Notes: generated by a model not told the origin, from the letters alone. Counted from the first letter of the stretch, positions 36,307 to 46,008 are shown. The stretch is DNA of 64,000 bases from Desulfamplus sp964425195 (GCA_964425195.1 CAYRLG010000018.1:19772-83771), one strand, 5' to 3'. Translations and numbers: made by a program.

Positions 36307-36975
36307 ATGTTTAAAAGATTGAAATTCATACTTTACACAAAACCCTTTATTGCTTTTATCTATTTTTTTATAAGAATCTATGCAATGTCATTCCGTTTAA
36401 GAGTAGTGAACGAAGAGCAGTGGAAAAAGCATCTAAAAAATGGGAAAGCTGTGCTTCTTTGTGTATGGCATCAACAGTTTTTTTCGGCTATAAGACATTT
36501 TAAAACTTACGCGCACCTTAACCCTGGACTTATGATAAGCCAGAGCCGTGACGGAGAATTAATTGCAGGAGTTGCAAATAGAACAGGATGGCATACTGCA
36601 AGAGGCTCATCATCAAAAGGGGGAAAAGAGGCAATGGAAGAGATGATTGACCATCTCAAATACTATCGCTTTGGTGCACATATACTTGATGGACCAAGAG
36701 GACCAATAGGAAGAGTTAAGGCTGGAATAATTAAAATGGCAAAAGAGAGTAATGCGGTTATTGTACCTTTCTACACTTATGCCGATAAAGCGTGGTTTTT
36801 TAACTCATGGGATAGGTTTATGTTGCCAAAGCCATTTTCTAACGTTACTCTTATGTTTGATGAGCCGATATTCTTTGACCCACCACAGACTCCTGAGCGG
36901 TTTGAGTCTCAGAGGTTATATCTTGAACAGACAATGATAACAAGGCTTTTAAACGTGAATAGTAGCAGAATTTAA
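36307..36975 (+). CDS. DUF374 lysophospholipid acyltransferase-like protein
   Basis: About 222 residues from the ATG at 36307, which has AGAGGAG upstream; a GTG at 36280 overlapping the trmJ stop is the alternative. The N-terminus has a membrane segment (PFIAFIYFFIRIYAMSF). The core shows WHQQFF, SRDGELI, RGSSSKGG and LDGPRGP, the DUF374 relatives of acyltransferases, in which a His and an Arg-rich loop replace the HX4D pattern. These proteins are linked to lipid A or phospholipid acylation, but the substrate is not known here. Confidence 0.87.
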   Translation: MFKRLKFILYTKPFIAFIYFFIRIYAMSFRLRVVNEEQWKKHLKNGKAVLLCVWHQQFFSAIRHFKTYAHLNPGLMISQSRDGELIAGVANRTGWHTARGSSSKGGKEAMEEMIDHLKYYRFGAHILDGPRGPIGRVKAGIIKMAKESNAVIVPFYTYADKAWFFNSWDRFMLPKPFSNVTLMFDEPIFFDPPQTPERFESQRLYLEQTMITRLLNVNSSRI

Positions 36976-37064
36976 TCTATATCTATAATGGTTTAGAACA
37001 TTAAAATGCCTTACTGCAAGCTATTCAACAACTCTAATTCTGAAAATTGTTATGATAATCTTTA

Positions 37065-37090
37065 TAGCCGAGCGATAAATCGCACGGCTA
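37065..37090. repeat. 26-bp near-perfect palindrome at the end of queH
   Basis: Arms TAGCCGAGCGAT and ATCGCACGGCTA pair with one mismatch around an AA centre. The right end includes the queH stop codon. It could be a bidirectional terminator for the converging DUF374 and queH transcripts, or a REP-like element; no T run follows it. Confidence 0.75.
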
Positions 37091-37624
37091 CCGAGACTCT
37101 TTATAAAAACGATCTTTTTCACTATAAATGCAGCCACAATACTGTTGCCGATACATCTTGAGCTGTTTTGACTCTTCAATCCCCTCTTTCCAACCTTCTC
37201 TGAAATCTCTGTAAAAAAATGGGATACCAACCTCCTTACCGACTGATTCACCAGTTTGGCGAATTAGCTCATGGTTCTGAAAGAGGCTGTAAAGAAGTGT
37301 TGAGGAAAAAGCATCAAATTTTCCTTTTTTTGCAACCTTTGCAGCAGCAGATAGCCTGTCATGGTAACAGAATCTGCATCTATCTTTTTCACGAAATACT
37401 ACAGATTGAAGAAACCTCTCAAGCTCGTAGGTCTGCTGACATATTACTCTTATTCCCATTGTTTTAGCATATTCCAGTAAAGTCTCCTCCCTGCTTAAAC
37501 ACTCGGAAAATGGGTGGATATTATGTCGATAAAAAAAGCCCATCACCTCAATATTTGCAGCTTGCAGAACCTTTAGCGGATATATTGTGCAAGGTCCACA
37601 ACATGTATGTAAAAGTAATTTCAC
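37088..37624 (-). CDS. queH: Epoxyqueuosine reductase QueH
   Basis: 178 residues of the DUF208 family. Conserved cysteines are present: Cys8-Cys9 and Cys12 (HTCCGPC), CRFCYHDR, and the late CGC. YSLFQNHELIRQTGE and FFYRDFREGW are typical. QueH reduces epoxyqueuosine to queuosine in tRNA, and replaces the B12 enzyme QueG in anaerobes. The start is GTG. It is alone between convergent and same-direction neighbours; no other que gene is seen. Confidence 0.94.
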   Translation of the reverse strand: MKLLLHTCCGPCTIYPLKVLQAANIEVMGFFYRHNIHPFSECLSREETLLEYAKTMGIRVICQQTYELERFLQSVVFREKDRCRFCYHDRLSAAAKVAKKGKFDAFSSTLLYSLFQNHELIRQTGESVGKEVGIPFFYRDFREGWKEGIEESKQLKMYRQQYCGCIYSEKDRFYKESR

Positions 37625-37742
37625 TCTATATTATCCCTTTTCTCTATACCTTGCCCTTAGATACTCTTATTTTCTATTTTACTTATAAATTTCAATTCAA
37701 CAATAATTGCAGCAAAATTTTCTATGTTCAAAACCTTTACTA

Positions 37743-38480
37743 TCACCTGCTCCCAAATATTGACGTGCCAACTCTCACTATTGTTGCTCCCTCCTCAATT
37801 GCAACCTCAAAATCACCGCTCATACCCATTGAGAGGTGTTCCATAGAGATTCCATCTATATTTTTATTTCTAATAGTATCTCTTATCTGAGCAATTCGCC
37901 TGAAATATGGTCTTGCCATCTCGGGTTCATCAAAAAAAGGCGGCATTCCCATCAATCCTTTTAACGATACAAATTTGAGATTAGCAATACTGCTTGCAAG
38001 TTCAACTGCATCGTGAGCCTCTACACCAGATTTTGTCTCCTCTTGGCTAATATTTATCTGAATCAAAATATTCTGGATTTTGCCAATCTTTTTAGCCTGA
38101 CGGTTAATCTCCTGAGCCAACTTCAACGAATCTACAGTATGAATAAGATCAAAATACTTTACAGCAACTTTGGCTTTATTAGATTGAAGATGACCTATAA
38201 AATGCCAAATAACATCTCTATTTATACCAATTTTTTTTTCATTGTTCTCATCTCGTTGAAAATAGATTTGACTTATCGCCTCAATTTTATCTACAGCCTC
38301 TTGAATATAGTTCTCTCCAAAAATATTTACCCCGCTATTAATAGCATCAATAACTGTATCTGCACTCTTTTTCTTGCTTACAGCAACAAGGGTAATCTCT
38401 TCTGTATTTCGGCAGCACATCTGAGCTGCATTTGCGATCTTGCTTTTAACGTCTAAGAGTCTCTCTTTTATATCATACAT
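37743..38480 (-). CDS. PLP homeostasis protein, YggS family
   Basis: From the ATG at 38480 the protein is 245 residues; an upstream start at 38534 would overlap maf by 14 bases. The PLP lysine lies in LVAVSKKKS, then FGENYIQEA, WHFIGHLQSNKAKVAV and LSMGMSGDFEVAIEEGATIVRVGTSIFG. Family members hold PLP and keep vitamin B6 and amino-acid pools balanced, with no clear enzymatic activity. A low-complexity insert (QIYFQRDENNEKKIG) follows the core motif. Confidence 0.95.
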   Translation of the reverse strand: MYDIKERLLDVKSKIANAAQMCCRNTEEITLVAVSKKKSADTVIDAINSGVNIFGENYIQEAVDKIEAISQIYFQRDENNEKKIGINRDVIWHFIGHLQSNKAKVAVKYFDLIHTVDSLKLAQEINRQAKKIGKIQNILIQINISQEETKSGVEAHDAVELASSIANLKFVSLKGLMGMPPFFDEPEMARPYFRRIAQIRDTIRNKNIDGISMEHLSMGMSGDFEVAIEEGATIVRVGTSIFGSR

Positions 38481-38520
38481 ATCTATATTCTGCTTTTTTA
38501 CTCCTTTAATATTTAGAACT

Positions 38521-39174
38521 CTAACCCATTTCAACTATACCCTCTTGAATCAGAATCTCCATAACCTCACACACAGGAAGCCCTACAACATTGCTGTATG
38601 AGCCATTTATACTTTTAACCATAAATGCCCCAAGTCCCTGAATTGCATAACCTCCAGCCTTGTCAAAAGGCTCTCCAGTTCTGATATACCACTCAATTTC
38701 GCGATTAGTCAGATTTCTGAAAAGCACATCTGTCTTTACAGAATTGGTAATTATTTTTCTTTCACTATGACAGCACAAGGTAAAACCTGTATAAACGGTA
38801 TGAGTTTGTCCGCTTAGAATTTCAAGCATCTTACGTGCATCATCTTCAGATATAGGTTTTTCAAGAAGTTGCTTACCCATTACAACTGTGGTATCTGCAC
38901 CAAGAACCCACGTAACAGTATTGTTTTCAGAAAAATAATTTTTATCCACTACAGTTTTTTCTACAAGGCTTTGATGTGTAATACTTTCTGCCACAACTTG
39001 AGCTTTCTCCCTTGAAAGCCGTCTGACATAGCCATCAGGTAGCTCTGAGGGCATTATAATCTCATCAATATCTGCTGGTATTATCTCAAAATCAACGCCT
39101 GCCTGCTCAAGTAGCTCTTTTCTTCTTGGTGATTGTGATGCAAGAATAAGTTTTTTTATAGTTATTTTCTTCAT
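38521..39174 (-). CDS. maf: Maf-like nucleoside triphosphate pyrophosphatase
   Basis: 217 residues with LILASQSPRRKELLEQAG, the loop VLGADTTVV, and the C-terminal EPFDKAGGYAIQGLGAFMVKSINGSYSNVVGLP. Family members hydrolyse dTTP/UTP or modified nucleotides. About 20 extra residues (SITHQSLVEKTVVDKNYFSE) enlarge the loop before GADTT. yggS follows on the same strand. Confidence 0.95.
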   Translation of the reverse strand: MKKITIKKLILASQSPRRKELLEQAGVDFEIIPADIDEIIMPSELPDGYVRRLSREKAQVVAESITHQSLVEKTVVDKNYFSENNTVTWVLGADTTVVMGKQLLEKPISEDDARKMLEILSGQTHTVYTGFTLCCHSERKIITNSVKTDVLFRNLTNREIEWYIRTGEPFDKAGGYAIQGLGAFMVKSINGSYSNVVGLPVCEVMEILIQEGIVEMG

Positions 39175-39369
39175 TTATCTCTTTTATCTCTATATGTTGT
39201 TATATTTGCACATCTTAAATTGACTATACTATCTGTTTAAAAACTCCTTTTGTTAAATGAGAGAATATAAAAAATTGTGATAACTCTTATCAGTGGATAA
39301 TTCAATATTTTAAAAGATTATTATAATATTTGAATTGCTCTTTTACCTTTCTCCCCTATTTTTACAAGG

Positions 39370-39397
39370 TTGCGATTTGAAGCAGATTGTTTATAAT
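39370..39397 (+). promoter_or_regulatory. Sigma-70-type promoter upstream of crcB
   Basis: TTGCGA, a 16-base spacer and a perfect TATAAT end 60 bases before the crcB ATG. It is the best promoter candidate in the 281-base gap between the divergent maf and crcB genes. No other structured element is seen in this gap. Confidence 0.5.
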
Positions 39398-39456
39398 AAT
39401 TCAAACTATTTTTTTGTCTCTTAACTCCTTAATTTACATTTAAAGATTAATTAACT

Positions 39457-39870
39457 ATGAATTTACCTCTTTCCGATTCTATTTTGAAATTTCTACTGGT
39501 TCTGATTGGCGGAGGAGTGGGATCAACTTGCAGGTATGCAGTTGCTCTGCTCTCTGTAAAGGTTTTTGGAACACGTTTCCCCTATGGAACAATGATTGTC
39601 AACTTAACAGGCTGTTTTCTTATTGGGATATGTTTTGAACTTGCGGAGCGTGCTGCATGGTTTGGCGTGCCAGCACGCCTATTTTTAATGACAGGATTTT
39701 TAGGAGGACTTACCACATTTTCTACATTTGCTTTAGAGACAGTTATAGCTGAACGTAGAGGCACAGACCCTGTAGCGTTGATAAATTTTTTTGTCAATAA
39801 TGTTTTCGGTATGTTAATGGTACTGGCAGGAATTTGGATGGTTCAATATCTGTTTAAAGGGAGGGGGTAG
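39457..39870 (+). CDS. crcB: Fluoride channel Fluc/CrcB
   Basis: 137 residues, four membrane segments, with GGGVGSTCRY near the start, PYGTMIVNLTGCFLIG, and GFLGGLTTFSTFALE, the signature region of Fluc. Two antiparallel copies form the fluoride channel in the inner membrane. I see no clear Shine-Dalgarno site and no fluoride riboswitch in the leader. A DUF190-CBS gene begins two bases later. Confidence 0.95.
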   Translation: MNLPLSDSILKFLLVLIGGGVGSTCRYAVALLSVKVFGTRFPYGTMIVNLTGCFLIGICFELAERAAWFGVPARLFLMTGFLGGLTTFSTFALETVIAERRGTDPVALINFFVNNVFGMLMVLAGIWMVQYLFKGRG

Positions 39871-39872
39871 CT

Positions 39873-41150
39873 ATGAAGATCAAGTATAGTGAAATCAATA
39901 TATTTACCAATGAAGATGCACGCTATCATGGTTCTCCTCTGTATGAAGAGATTGTTCACTATGTTCACTGCTTGAAGATAGCAGCTCGATGTATGGTAAC
40001 GCGCTGTATGGCTGGGTGCTATGAAAACGGTGAAATATCAACTCAAGCTGTTATGGCTGCATCTTTTAATATGCCTGTTATTGTCAAAATAATCCTCCCC
40101 TCAGTTCAGGCAGATACGATATTGCCGACACTTGAACAGATGGTCGATGAAGGGATTGTGACTGTTCAGGAGATTCGTGTCTGTTGCCATAAAACCCGCA
40201 AACAACTTATCCCTAAACATCTTAAAGTTAAAGATATAATGACTCTAAATCCTCAATCTGTTCTGCTTGAAACTCCAGTGAGCGATGTGGTTACTCTTCT
40301 TTTATCTTCAGATTTTACAGGTGTTCCTGTGGTTGATGGGCAGTACTGTCCAGTAGGAGTTATCTCTCAAGGTGATCTGATTTATAGAGCTGGAATGCCT
40401 TCAAGGATTGGGCTTTTGGCACAATTTAGAAGTGACAATATTAAATTAATTCTTGAATCTTTATCGGTTAAACAAGCTAAAGATATTATGAGTCCGGCTG
40501 TTTGTATTAAGGAAAATGAACTTTTGACAGATGCTGTAAATCTCATGCTCAAAAGAGAGCTTAAACGTCTGCCAGTTACTGACAATAAGGGGAAACTTAC
40601 AGGCATTTTATCTCGCATGGACATCTTCCGTACAATTACCGAAAAGTCGCCTGATTGGAACGATTTTAGGAAGCAAAATATACCAGTTGGCGATTTCAAG
40701 TATGTTTCAGATATTATGCGAAGAGATACACATACCGTTTTACCAGAGACCCCGATTGACGAAGTCCTCCATATCATCGGTTCAAATGATATTCAGATGA
40801 TCGCTGTTGTTGATACTAAAGGTCTTTTTATTGGTATTATTTCAGATATAAATCTACTCAAAGCATTTTCTGATCCAAAAGAGAGTATCTGGGACTATTT
40901 TATAAATAAATTCTCTTTTGGACAAAGAAGCCATAAAACAAGAGAGTTCCAAGATATATTAAGTAAAACTGCAGCTCAATTTATTCAAACCTCTACCATA
41001 ACTATTTTGGAAAGCACACCAATTGATGATGCAATACGGCTGATGACAGAGCAGATGCTCAAACGGCTGCCGGTTTTGGATGCAGAAGGGAAGTTTAAAG
41101 GGATGATAAGTCGGGAATCACTGCTCAGAACAGGGTTTTTAAATTTGTAA
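39873..41150 (+). CDS. DUF190 protein with four CBS motifs
   Basis: 425 residues. The first 105 (SEINIFTNEDARYHGSPLYEEIVHYV; VKIILPSVQADTILPTLEQMVDEGIV) belong to DUF190, a small PII-like fold. Then come four CBS motifs, each with an IM..P start (KDIMTLNPQSV; KDIMSPAVCI; SDIMRRDTHTV; TITILESTPIDD). CBS domains bind adenosine nucleotides and change the partner in response. DUF190 genes often sit by crcB, as here with strong GGGAGGGGG before the ATG and a 2-base gap. It may tune fluoride export to energy state; the role is inference. A short DUF190-type Cys pattern (CMVTRCMAGC) is seen at residues 40-50. Confidence 0.9.
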   Translation: MKIKYSEINIFTNEDARYHGSPLYEEIVHYVHCLKIAARCMVTRCMAGCYENGEISTQAVMAASFNMPVIVKIILPSVQADTILPTLEQMVDEGIVTVQEIRVCCHKTRKQLIPKHLKVKDIMTLNPQSVLLETPVSDVVTLLLSSDFTGVPVVDGQYCPVGVISQGDLIYRAGMPSRIGLLAQFRSDNIKLILESLSVKQAKDIMSPAVCIKENELLTDAVNLMLKRELKRLPVTDNKGKLTGILSRMDIFRTITEKSPDWNDFRKQNIPVGDFKYVSDIMRRDTHTVLPETPIDEVLHIIGSNDIQMIAVVDTKGLFIGIISDINLLKAFSDPKESIWDYFINKFSFGQRSHKTREFQDILSKTAAQFIQTSTITILESTPIDDAIRLMTEQMLKRLPVLDAEGKFKGMISRESLLRTGFLNL

Positions 41151-41198
41151 GAAAATACTATAATTATAATAATCTCTTGTCGTGATTTATATACAGAA

Positions 41199-41225
41199 TA
41201 GAGACACACTGCTTCGGCGTCTCTA
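41199..41225. repeat. Intergenic palindrome copy 1, TAGAGAC family
   Basis: TAGAGACAC and GCGTCTCTA arms flank TGCTTCG-like centre. The same core occurs at 45877 and 57456. It lies in the gap between the DUF190-CBS gene and the convergent penicillin-acylase gene. Confidence 0.7.
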
Positions 41226-41318
41226 CAGTTTTGAATATATCTATACTTCAAACGGTCACAAATTTAGCTTTTACTATGAAAAACTCAAGTTATGACCGAA
41301 AGCAGTATATTTTACACA

Positions 41319-44186
41319 TTAGTTTAAAGGAAAACTTCTATGCTCAAAGTTATCATAAACATCAGACATGCCAAAAAAATTGGGATCAAATTGTGGCTTG
41401 CCATCAGCCCCTATAAGAATATTGCCAGATTGCCCAACAGGCAGCATACTTTCAATACGAACTGGTCCAGAATTTCCCATCTCAACACAATGTGCATAAG
41501 TTGATCTGGATGATGTAGGAATCTGGTGAACTAACCCTAACATCTCGTGTTTATAGGAAATAGTGCCTCTTTTATCAGTTCCCCAAGGCTGTTCGCCCAA
41601 TGCTGTCAGAGCTTTATCTAATCCAGCAATGATAATAGCATTAAGTGTCTGAGGGGCATTTTGATCAACTTTATTTTCAAACCAGTTATAGCTGTTTTTC
41701 ATAGTTGTATTTAACTTAGGCAGTCCATGCAAAAGCATATTAAAAAGTACTATATTATCTTCAGACTTACTACCAAGCTCGTCATCAAATGTTAATTTAA
41801 TTACCTCATTTATCCACTGATTCATCAAAATCCAGGCATCTGAACGATCCTTTCCAGCTGCCCAGTTATCTTGACCACCAGCTACAAAGTGACCATCCCA
41901 ACCATTTAAAAGCTCTATGGCTGCTAAACGCTTGGCATTGATATCAGATGATGCCTCACTACCATTATCTTTATTAGTATTTTCAGATTCCAATGCTGCA
42001 ACAAAATCTTCTTTTACATACTTCCAAGGATTTCCACCATCTCCATAAGTTGTAAATGTAGAAGATAGATACTCGTCTCTAACCGAATCTGTAGTAGATA
42101 TATAAAGAGCAAGGTCTCTTACATCTTCAAAAGTAAGATTGTCGTGAGTTGACAGATAATCTTCAAGAACATGTCCTCTGTGAAATGGTCCAAAATAGTA
42201 TGTAGATTTATTTGATGATATTGGATACTCAAGGCTGCTTCTGCTATTCCAACCACTATAAAAACCTCTTGCAGCATTGCGTTCATGTGCTCTTGCTTTA
42301 TAAACTACAGGTGAGAGCCATTCTGCAGTTCCGTCACCTGACAGAGGGAATCTTAGATCAAGTCCTTCTGGTCTTACAGGATCATAGCCTGACATCCAGT
42401 ATGCAATATTCCCATCTTTATCAGCATAGCAGTAGTGCTGAGAAAGAGGAATCCTGTTAATAGCATCTCCAAACTCATCCATACTTTCTGCCCTTGCAAG
42501 ATCCAGAGATGCTTTAACAAATGCAAACTCTTTACCCCAATGGGAGTATTTCCATGAGATTACAGGCTCACTATTTACTACAGGTCCATGAGAAGTTCTG
42601 TAAACAGGCAATTGAACATCATCTTCACCCGCAACCTTTATAGTTTCAATGCGATGCAGCGATACGGCTGAGGGGTCTTCAATATAGTAGTCCAATGTAT
42701 GGGCGTGCCCTACCTGCATTGACCATGCGTGGTGAGGAGTTCTGCCAATTACAATGGCTGGAATACCAGCAATGATCATACCAGAAGCATCAATACCTCC
42801 GGCTTTAATTGAACCTTCAGCAATAATAGATGGTACAGAAAAATTAAAAGCGTGATCCATCTGAGGACCTGAGTAAATTATAGGGTTGCCGCTTGCTGTT
42901 TTATCTCCTGACACAACCCATGCGTAGCTTCCATTTTTCACATAAGCATTGATCTCTTTAAGATTTGCAACAATCTGCTCCTCGTTCTGCCTCATATTAT
43001 TGGCAATTTCTTGAAAATTGCAGGTTAAATCAAATTGAGTGTCTATATTAAAGAACTGATTAAGAGGCTCACTGTTTTTTGCAATTATATTATTACTGCT
43101 CGAAGTTGATATTTCTCTCTTGCTAACCAAATTGTTCTTGTCACCAGCAATGTAAGTCACTGCATCTGGATCATCTTGCCATCTTAAATCTTGAAACATT
43201 GAAAGATAGTCGTTAGGAAATTGCATTTTTAACTTTTGAAACAGTGCGAGATTTTCAAGCTGCCCTTGTGCAGTTGCCTCTCCGTCAAAAGCACGCAGCA
43301 TATTGGTTGCCCATGCAAGTACATCTGTGGGCGTCCAATCTTCTGGTACAAAATCTATACCAAGCTGCTGGCTCATTGCATGAAATTCAAATGGTAATTT
43401 AGTGCGATCTTTTTTAACCTCTGCAATTCTTCTGTTAAACCCAGCTACATATCCATTGATTGCAGATTTTGATTCGGGATCAAGAGCATTAAAACCTTGC
43501 TGATACTCCTCATCTGAATATCCAACAGTGCGAACCTTAATATCGCTTGCAAGCTGGCTTCTACCAAAAATTTCAGCAAGCCTTCCTCTACCAACTCTTC
43601 TATATTTCTCTGCCTGCCATAAACGATCTGTTGCTACAGAGTAGCCCATTGCCTCAAATACAGTATAAATATCTGCTGTCTCATCTCCCGAGATAAACCA
43701 TACCCCTTTATCATCTCTTGATGTTGTAACAGGTGTGTTAAACGATTCTAAGGAATTTATATCAAGCTTCCACAAAAGTTCAGAACTATAATCTCCTTCA
43801 GATTCATCATAATAAGGTAACAGCTTAAATTTGATGTGTGTACCATAGTAATTTCCACACTCTACTGTTAAAGCAAGATCAGATGGGACAGAAAGGGGAG
43901 TACTACATATTCCATCTTGTGATGTTTGTTTAGAGTCAAAAACTAAAAAAGAGTCAAGTTTCCATAGTAATTCAGAGTTATTATCTGAGTTAGGCTTCTC
44001 ATATTTTACCAGCGAAAAACTAAATAAAAGTTCTTCGTACTTTGCACATGGGACAGATAGTGTCAAATTATTATCAATCGTAATGCAGTTACTTGCTAAT
44101 ACATTAGAATTAATAGATAAGGTAAATAATACCATAATAAATACAATGGCTATTGTTAGTTTCCTAATCCTTTGCAACTTTTTCAT
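41319..44186 (-). CDS. Penicillin-acylase family N-terminal-nucleophile hydrolase
   Basis: 955 residues with a signal peptide. The nucleophile Ser420 follows Gly419 (NGSYAWVVSGDKTASG); cleavage before it would give alpha and beta chains. The beta-chain motifs GPQMDH, AGIPAIVIGRTPHHAWSMQ and HGPVV are typical. The acylase fold is preceded by two tandem copies of a domain of about 43 residues (39-80 and 102-143), each ending SELLWKLD and each with a Cys pair (Cys34/47; Cys94/110). These may be disulfide-bonded sandwich domains. The enzyme should be periplasmic and cleave amides such as acyl-homoserine lactones or peptides; the substrate is unknown. GGAGGGA precedes the ATG. Confidence 0.88.
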   Translation of the reverse strand: MKKLQRIRKLTIAIVFIMVLFTLSINSNVLASNCITIDNNLTLSVPCAKYEELLFSFSLVKYEKPNSDNNSELLWKLDSFLVFDSKQTSQDGICSTPLSVPSDLALTVECGNYYGTHIKFKLLPYYDESEGDYSSELLWKLDINSLESFNTPVTTSRDDKGVWFISGDETADIYTVFEAMGYSVATDRLWQAEKYRRVGRGRLAEIFGRSQLASDIKVRTVGYSDEEYQQGFNALDPESKSAINGYVAGFNRRIAEVKKDRTKLPFEFHAMSQQLGIDFVPEDWTPTDVLAWATNMLRAFDGEATAQGQLENLALFQKLKMQFPNDYLSMFQDLRWQDDPDAVTYIAGDKNNLVSKREISTSSSNNIIAKNSEPLNQFFNIDTQFDLTCNFQEIANNMRQNEEQIVANLKEINAYVKNGSYAWVVSGDKTASGNPIIYSGPQMDHAFNFSVPSIIAEGSIKAGGIDASGMIIAGIPAIVIGRTPHHAWSMQVGHAHTLDYYIEDPSAVSLHRIETIKVAGEDDVQLPVYRTSHGPVVNSEPVISWKYSHWGKEFAFVKASLDLARAESMDEFGDAINRIPLSQHYCYADKDGNIAYWMSGYDPVRPEGLDLRFPLSGDGTAEWLSPVVYKARAHERNAARGFYSGWNSRSSLEYPISSNKSTYYFGPFHRGHVLEDYLSTHDNLTFEDVRDLALYISTTDSVRDEYLSSTFTTYGDGGNPWKYVKEDFVAALESENTNKDNGSEASSDINAKRLAAIELLNGWDGHFVAGGQDNWAAGKDRSDAWILMNQWINEVIKLTFDDELGSKSEDNIVLFNMLLHGLPKLNTTMKNSYNWFENKVDQNAPQTLNAIIIAGLDKALTALGEQPWGTDKRGTISYKHEMLGLVHQIPTSSRSTYAHCVEMGNSGPVRIESMLPVGQSGNILIGADGKPQFDPNFFGMSDVYDNFEHRSFPLN

Positions 44187-44211
44187 AAAATCTTCCCTCC
44201 AAATAGATACT

Positions 44212-45822
44212 TTAATTAACCTTCTTTTTTCGTCCTGCCCACTCTTTATCTCTTAATTTAAATTTTTGGATTTTACCAGTTGCAGTTTTAGGCAGCTCTC
44301 CAAACTCAACAACCTTAGGTGCTTTAAAGCGAGCTAAATTATCTTTACAAAAATTGATTATATCTTCAGAAGTAGGGTTTGTTCCCGGTTTAGGTACTAC
44401 AAATGCTTTTGGCACCTCTCCCCATTTATCATCAGGAATAGATACAACTGCAACCTCCAATACATCAGGATGACGATAGATAGTGTTTTCAACCTCCACT
44501 GTTGAGATATTCTCTCCTCCACTAATGATGATGTCTTTCTGACGATCCATTATCTGAGCGTAGTTATTAGGGTGCATTACAGCTAAATCTCCGCTATGAA
44601 ACCAACCTCCTCTAAATGCAGCATCAGTAGCTTCAGTGTCTTTATAGTATCCAAGCATTACATTATTACCACGCATTACAATTTCACCGATCACTTCACC
44701 GTTTCTTGGTACAGATTCCATGGTTTCAGAATCCACCACATCCATGTGCATAGCAACAATATATGGTACACCTTGACGTGCTTTAAGTTTTGCCTGCTCT
44801 TCAAGCGGCAGATTATCCCATTTTGCCTGCCATTGACAGACACTGTGAGGACCAAAAACTTCTGTCAATCCATAAGTTTGAGTAATATTTGCCCCTATAT
44901 TCTCCATATTTTGTATTATAGTTGGTGCAGGTGGGGCACCAGCAGTCATAATTTCAAGACGCCTTTTTAACTTTACATTGTTGGCAGTAGCATAAGATGA
45001 CATTCCAATAAGTATTGTTGGGGCTGCACACAGGTGCGTTACACCATCTTTCTCAATAATACGGTATATCTCTTCTGGAACAACTTTTCTCAAACAGACA
45101 TGAGTAGCACCTATAGCAGTGATACCCCATGTAAAGCACCAACCATTGCAGTGAAACATAGGGAGAGTCCAAAGGTATAAAGAGCGTGAATTGACACCAA
45201 ACTCAAGAAGCTCACCTAAGGCATTTAGGTAAGCTCCTCTATGATGGTACATAACTCCTTTAGGTCTTCCAGTAGTTCCACTTGTGTAGTTAATTGTAAT
45301 GACCTGATACTCGTCATCAATATCAGGTTTTATAGGTTCTTCAGAACCAGTTGCCAAAAACTCTTCATACTCCATACCGTTTAAAGGCTTATCATTGCTA
45401 ACATCACATATATTAACAAATGTTTTTACTTTTGGAATTTCAGAGAGAATAGGGGTAACTGTAGATGCAAACTCGTTATCTACAAAAACGGCTTTAGAAT
45501 CAGAGTGATCAAGAATGTAGGCTATTTCTCCAGATGATAGACGAATATTGATGCTAACTAATGCCGCCCCAATCATTGGAATAGCATAGTGAGCTTCAAG
45601 CATCGGTGGTATATTAGGGCAGATAAAAGCTACTTTATCACCTTTACCAATCCCTATTTTTTTCAAAGCATTAGCAAGACGATTTACACGATTATAAAAT
45701 TCTGTGTAGCTATAACGTTTATCGCCGTATATAATTGCTGCTTTATCATCAAATACAGCAGCGGCACGACTTATAAAATTTACTGGGGTAAGAATATCGA
45801 AATAGACGTTTTTATGAGACAT
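44212..45822 (-). CDS. AMP-forming acyl-CoA synthetase 1
   Basis: 536 residues with P-loop YTSGTTGRPKGVMYHH, the A5 core TYGLTE (QTYGLTEVFGP), A8 RQKDIIISGGENIS, and A10 catalytic Lys in TGKIQKFKLRD. This is the medium- or long-chain acyl-CoA ligase class (close to DmdB/AlkK types). It makes an acyl-AMP and then acyl-CoA from a carboxylic acid. It lies next to the penicillin-acylase gene and one more synthetase of the same family; AGGAG precedes the ATG. Confidence 0.92.
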   Translation of the reverse strand: MSHKNVYFDILTPVNFISRAAAVFDDKAAIIYGDKRYSYTEFYNRVNRLANALKKIGIGKGDKVAFICPNIPPMLEAHYAIPMIGAALVSINIRLSSGEIAYILDHSDSKAVFVDNEFASTVTPILSEIPKVKTFVNICDVSNDKPLNGMEYEEFLATGSEEPIKPDIDDEYQVITINYTSGTTGRPKGVMYHHRGAYLNALGELLEFGVNSRSLYLWTLPMFHCNGWCFTWGITAIGATHVCLRKVVPEEIYRIIEKDGVTHLCAAPTILIGMSSYATANNVKLKRRLEIMTAGAPPAPTIIQNMENIGANITQTYGLTEVFGPHSVCQWQAKWDNLPLEEQAKLKARQGVPYIVAMHMDVVDSETMESVPRNGEVIGEIVMRGNNVMLGYYKDTEATDAAFRGGWFHSGDLAVMHPNNYAQIMDRQKDIIISGGENISTVEVENTIYRHPDVLEVAVVSIPDDKWGEVPKAFVVPKPGTNPTSEDIINFCKDNLARFKAPKVVEFGELPKTATGKIQKFKLRDKEWAGRKKKVN

Positions 45823-45876
45823 TTGACACTCTCCTATATAAAAAATGGCATTATAAATAACTAACTAAAGAGAAAA

Positions 45877-45912
45877 AATTATAGAGACGCATAGACTCGC
45901 GTCTCTATAATT
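45877..45912 (-). terminator. Perfect 14-bp palindrome; probable terminator; repeat copy 2
   Basis: Arms AATTATAGAGACGC and GCGTCTCTATAATT pair perfectly around an 8-base loop. On the minus strand a T run follows, so it can end transcription from acyl-CoA synthetase 2 before synthetase 1. The TAGAGACGC core is shared with two other intergenic palindromes in this window. Confidence 0.8.
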
Positions 45913-46008
45913 TTCATAACAATGAAATCTATTAATGTAAAAAATTACTATATAAAAAAGTTAGATATTCTAAATTTTAAAACAAGATTAATTAGCCTAT
46001 CTCTATAA

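Noticed and set aside
38013..38456. Plus-strand ORF of 147 codons within yggS
   Set aside because: Antisense to a gene with intact PLP-site motifs; no ribosome-binding site or domain.
39175..39456. Fluoride riboswitch upstream of crcB
   Set aside because: I looked for the conserved loop and pseudoknot sequences and did not see them; the leader after the best promoter is also short.
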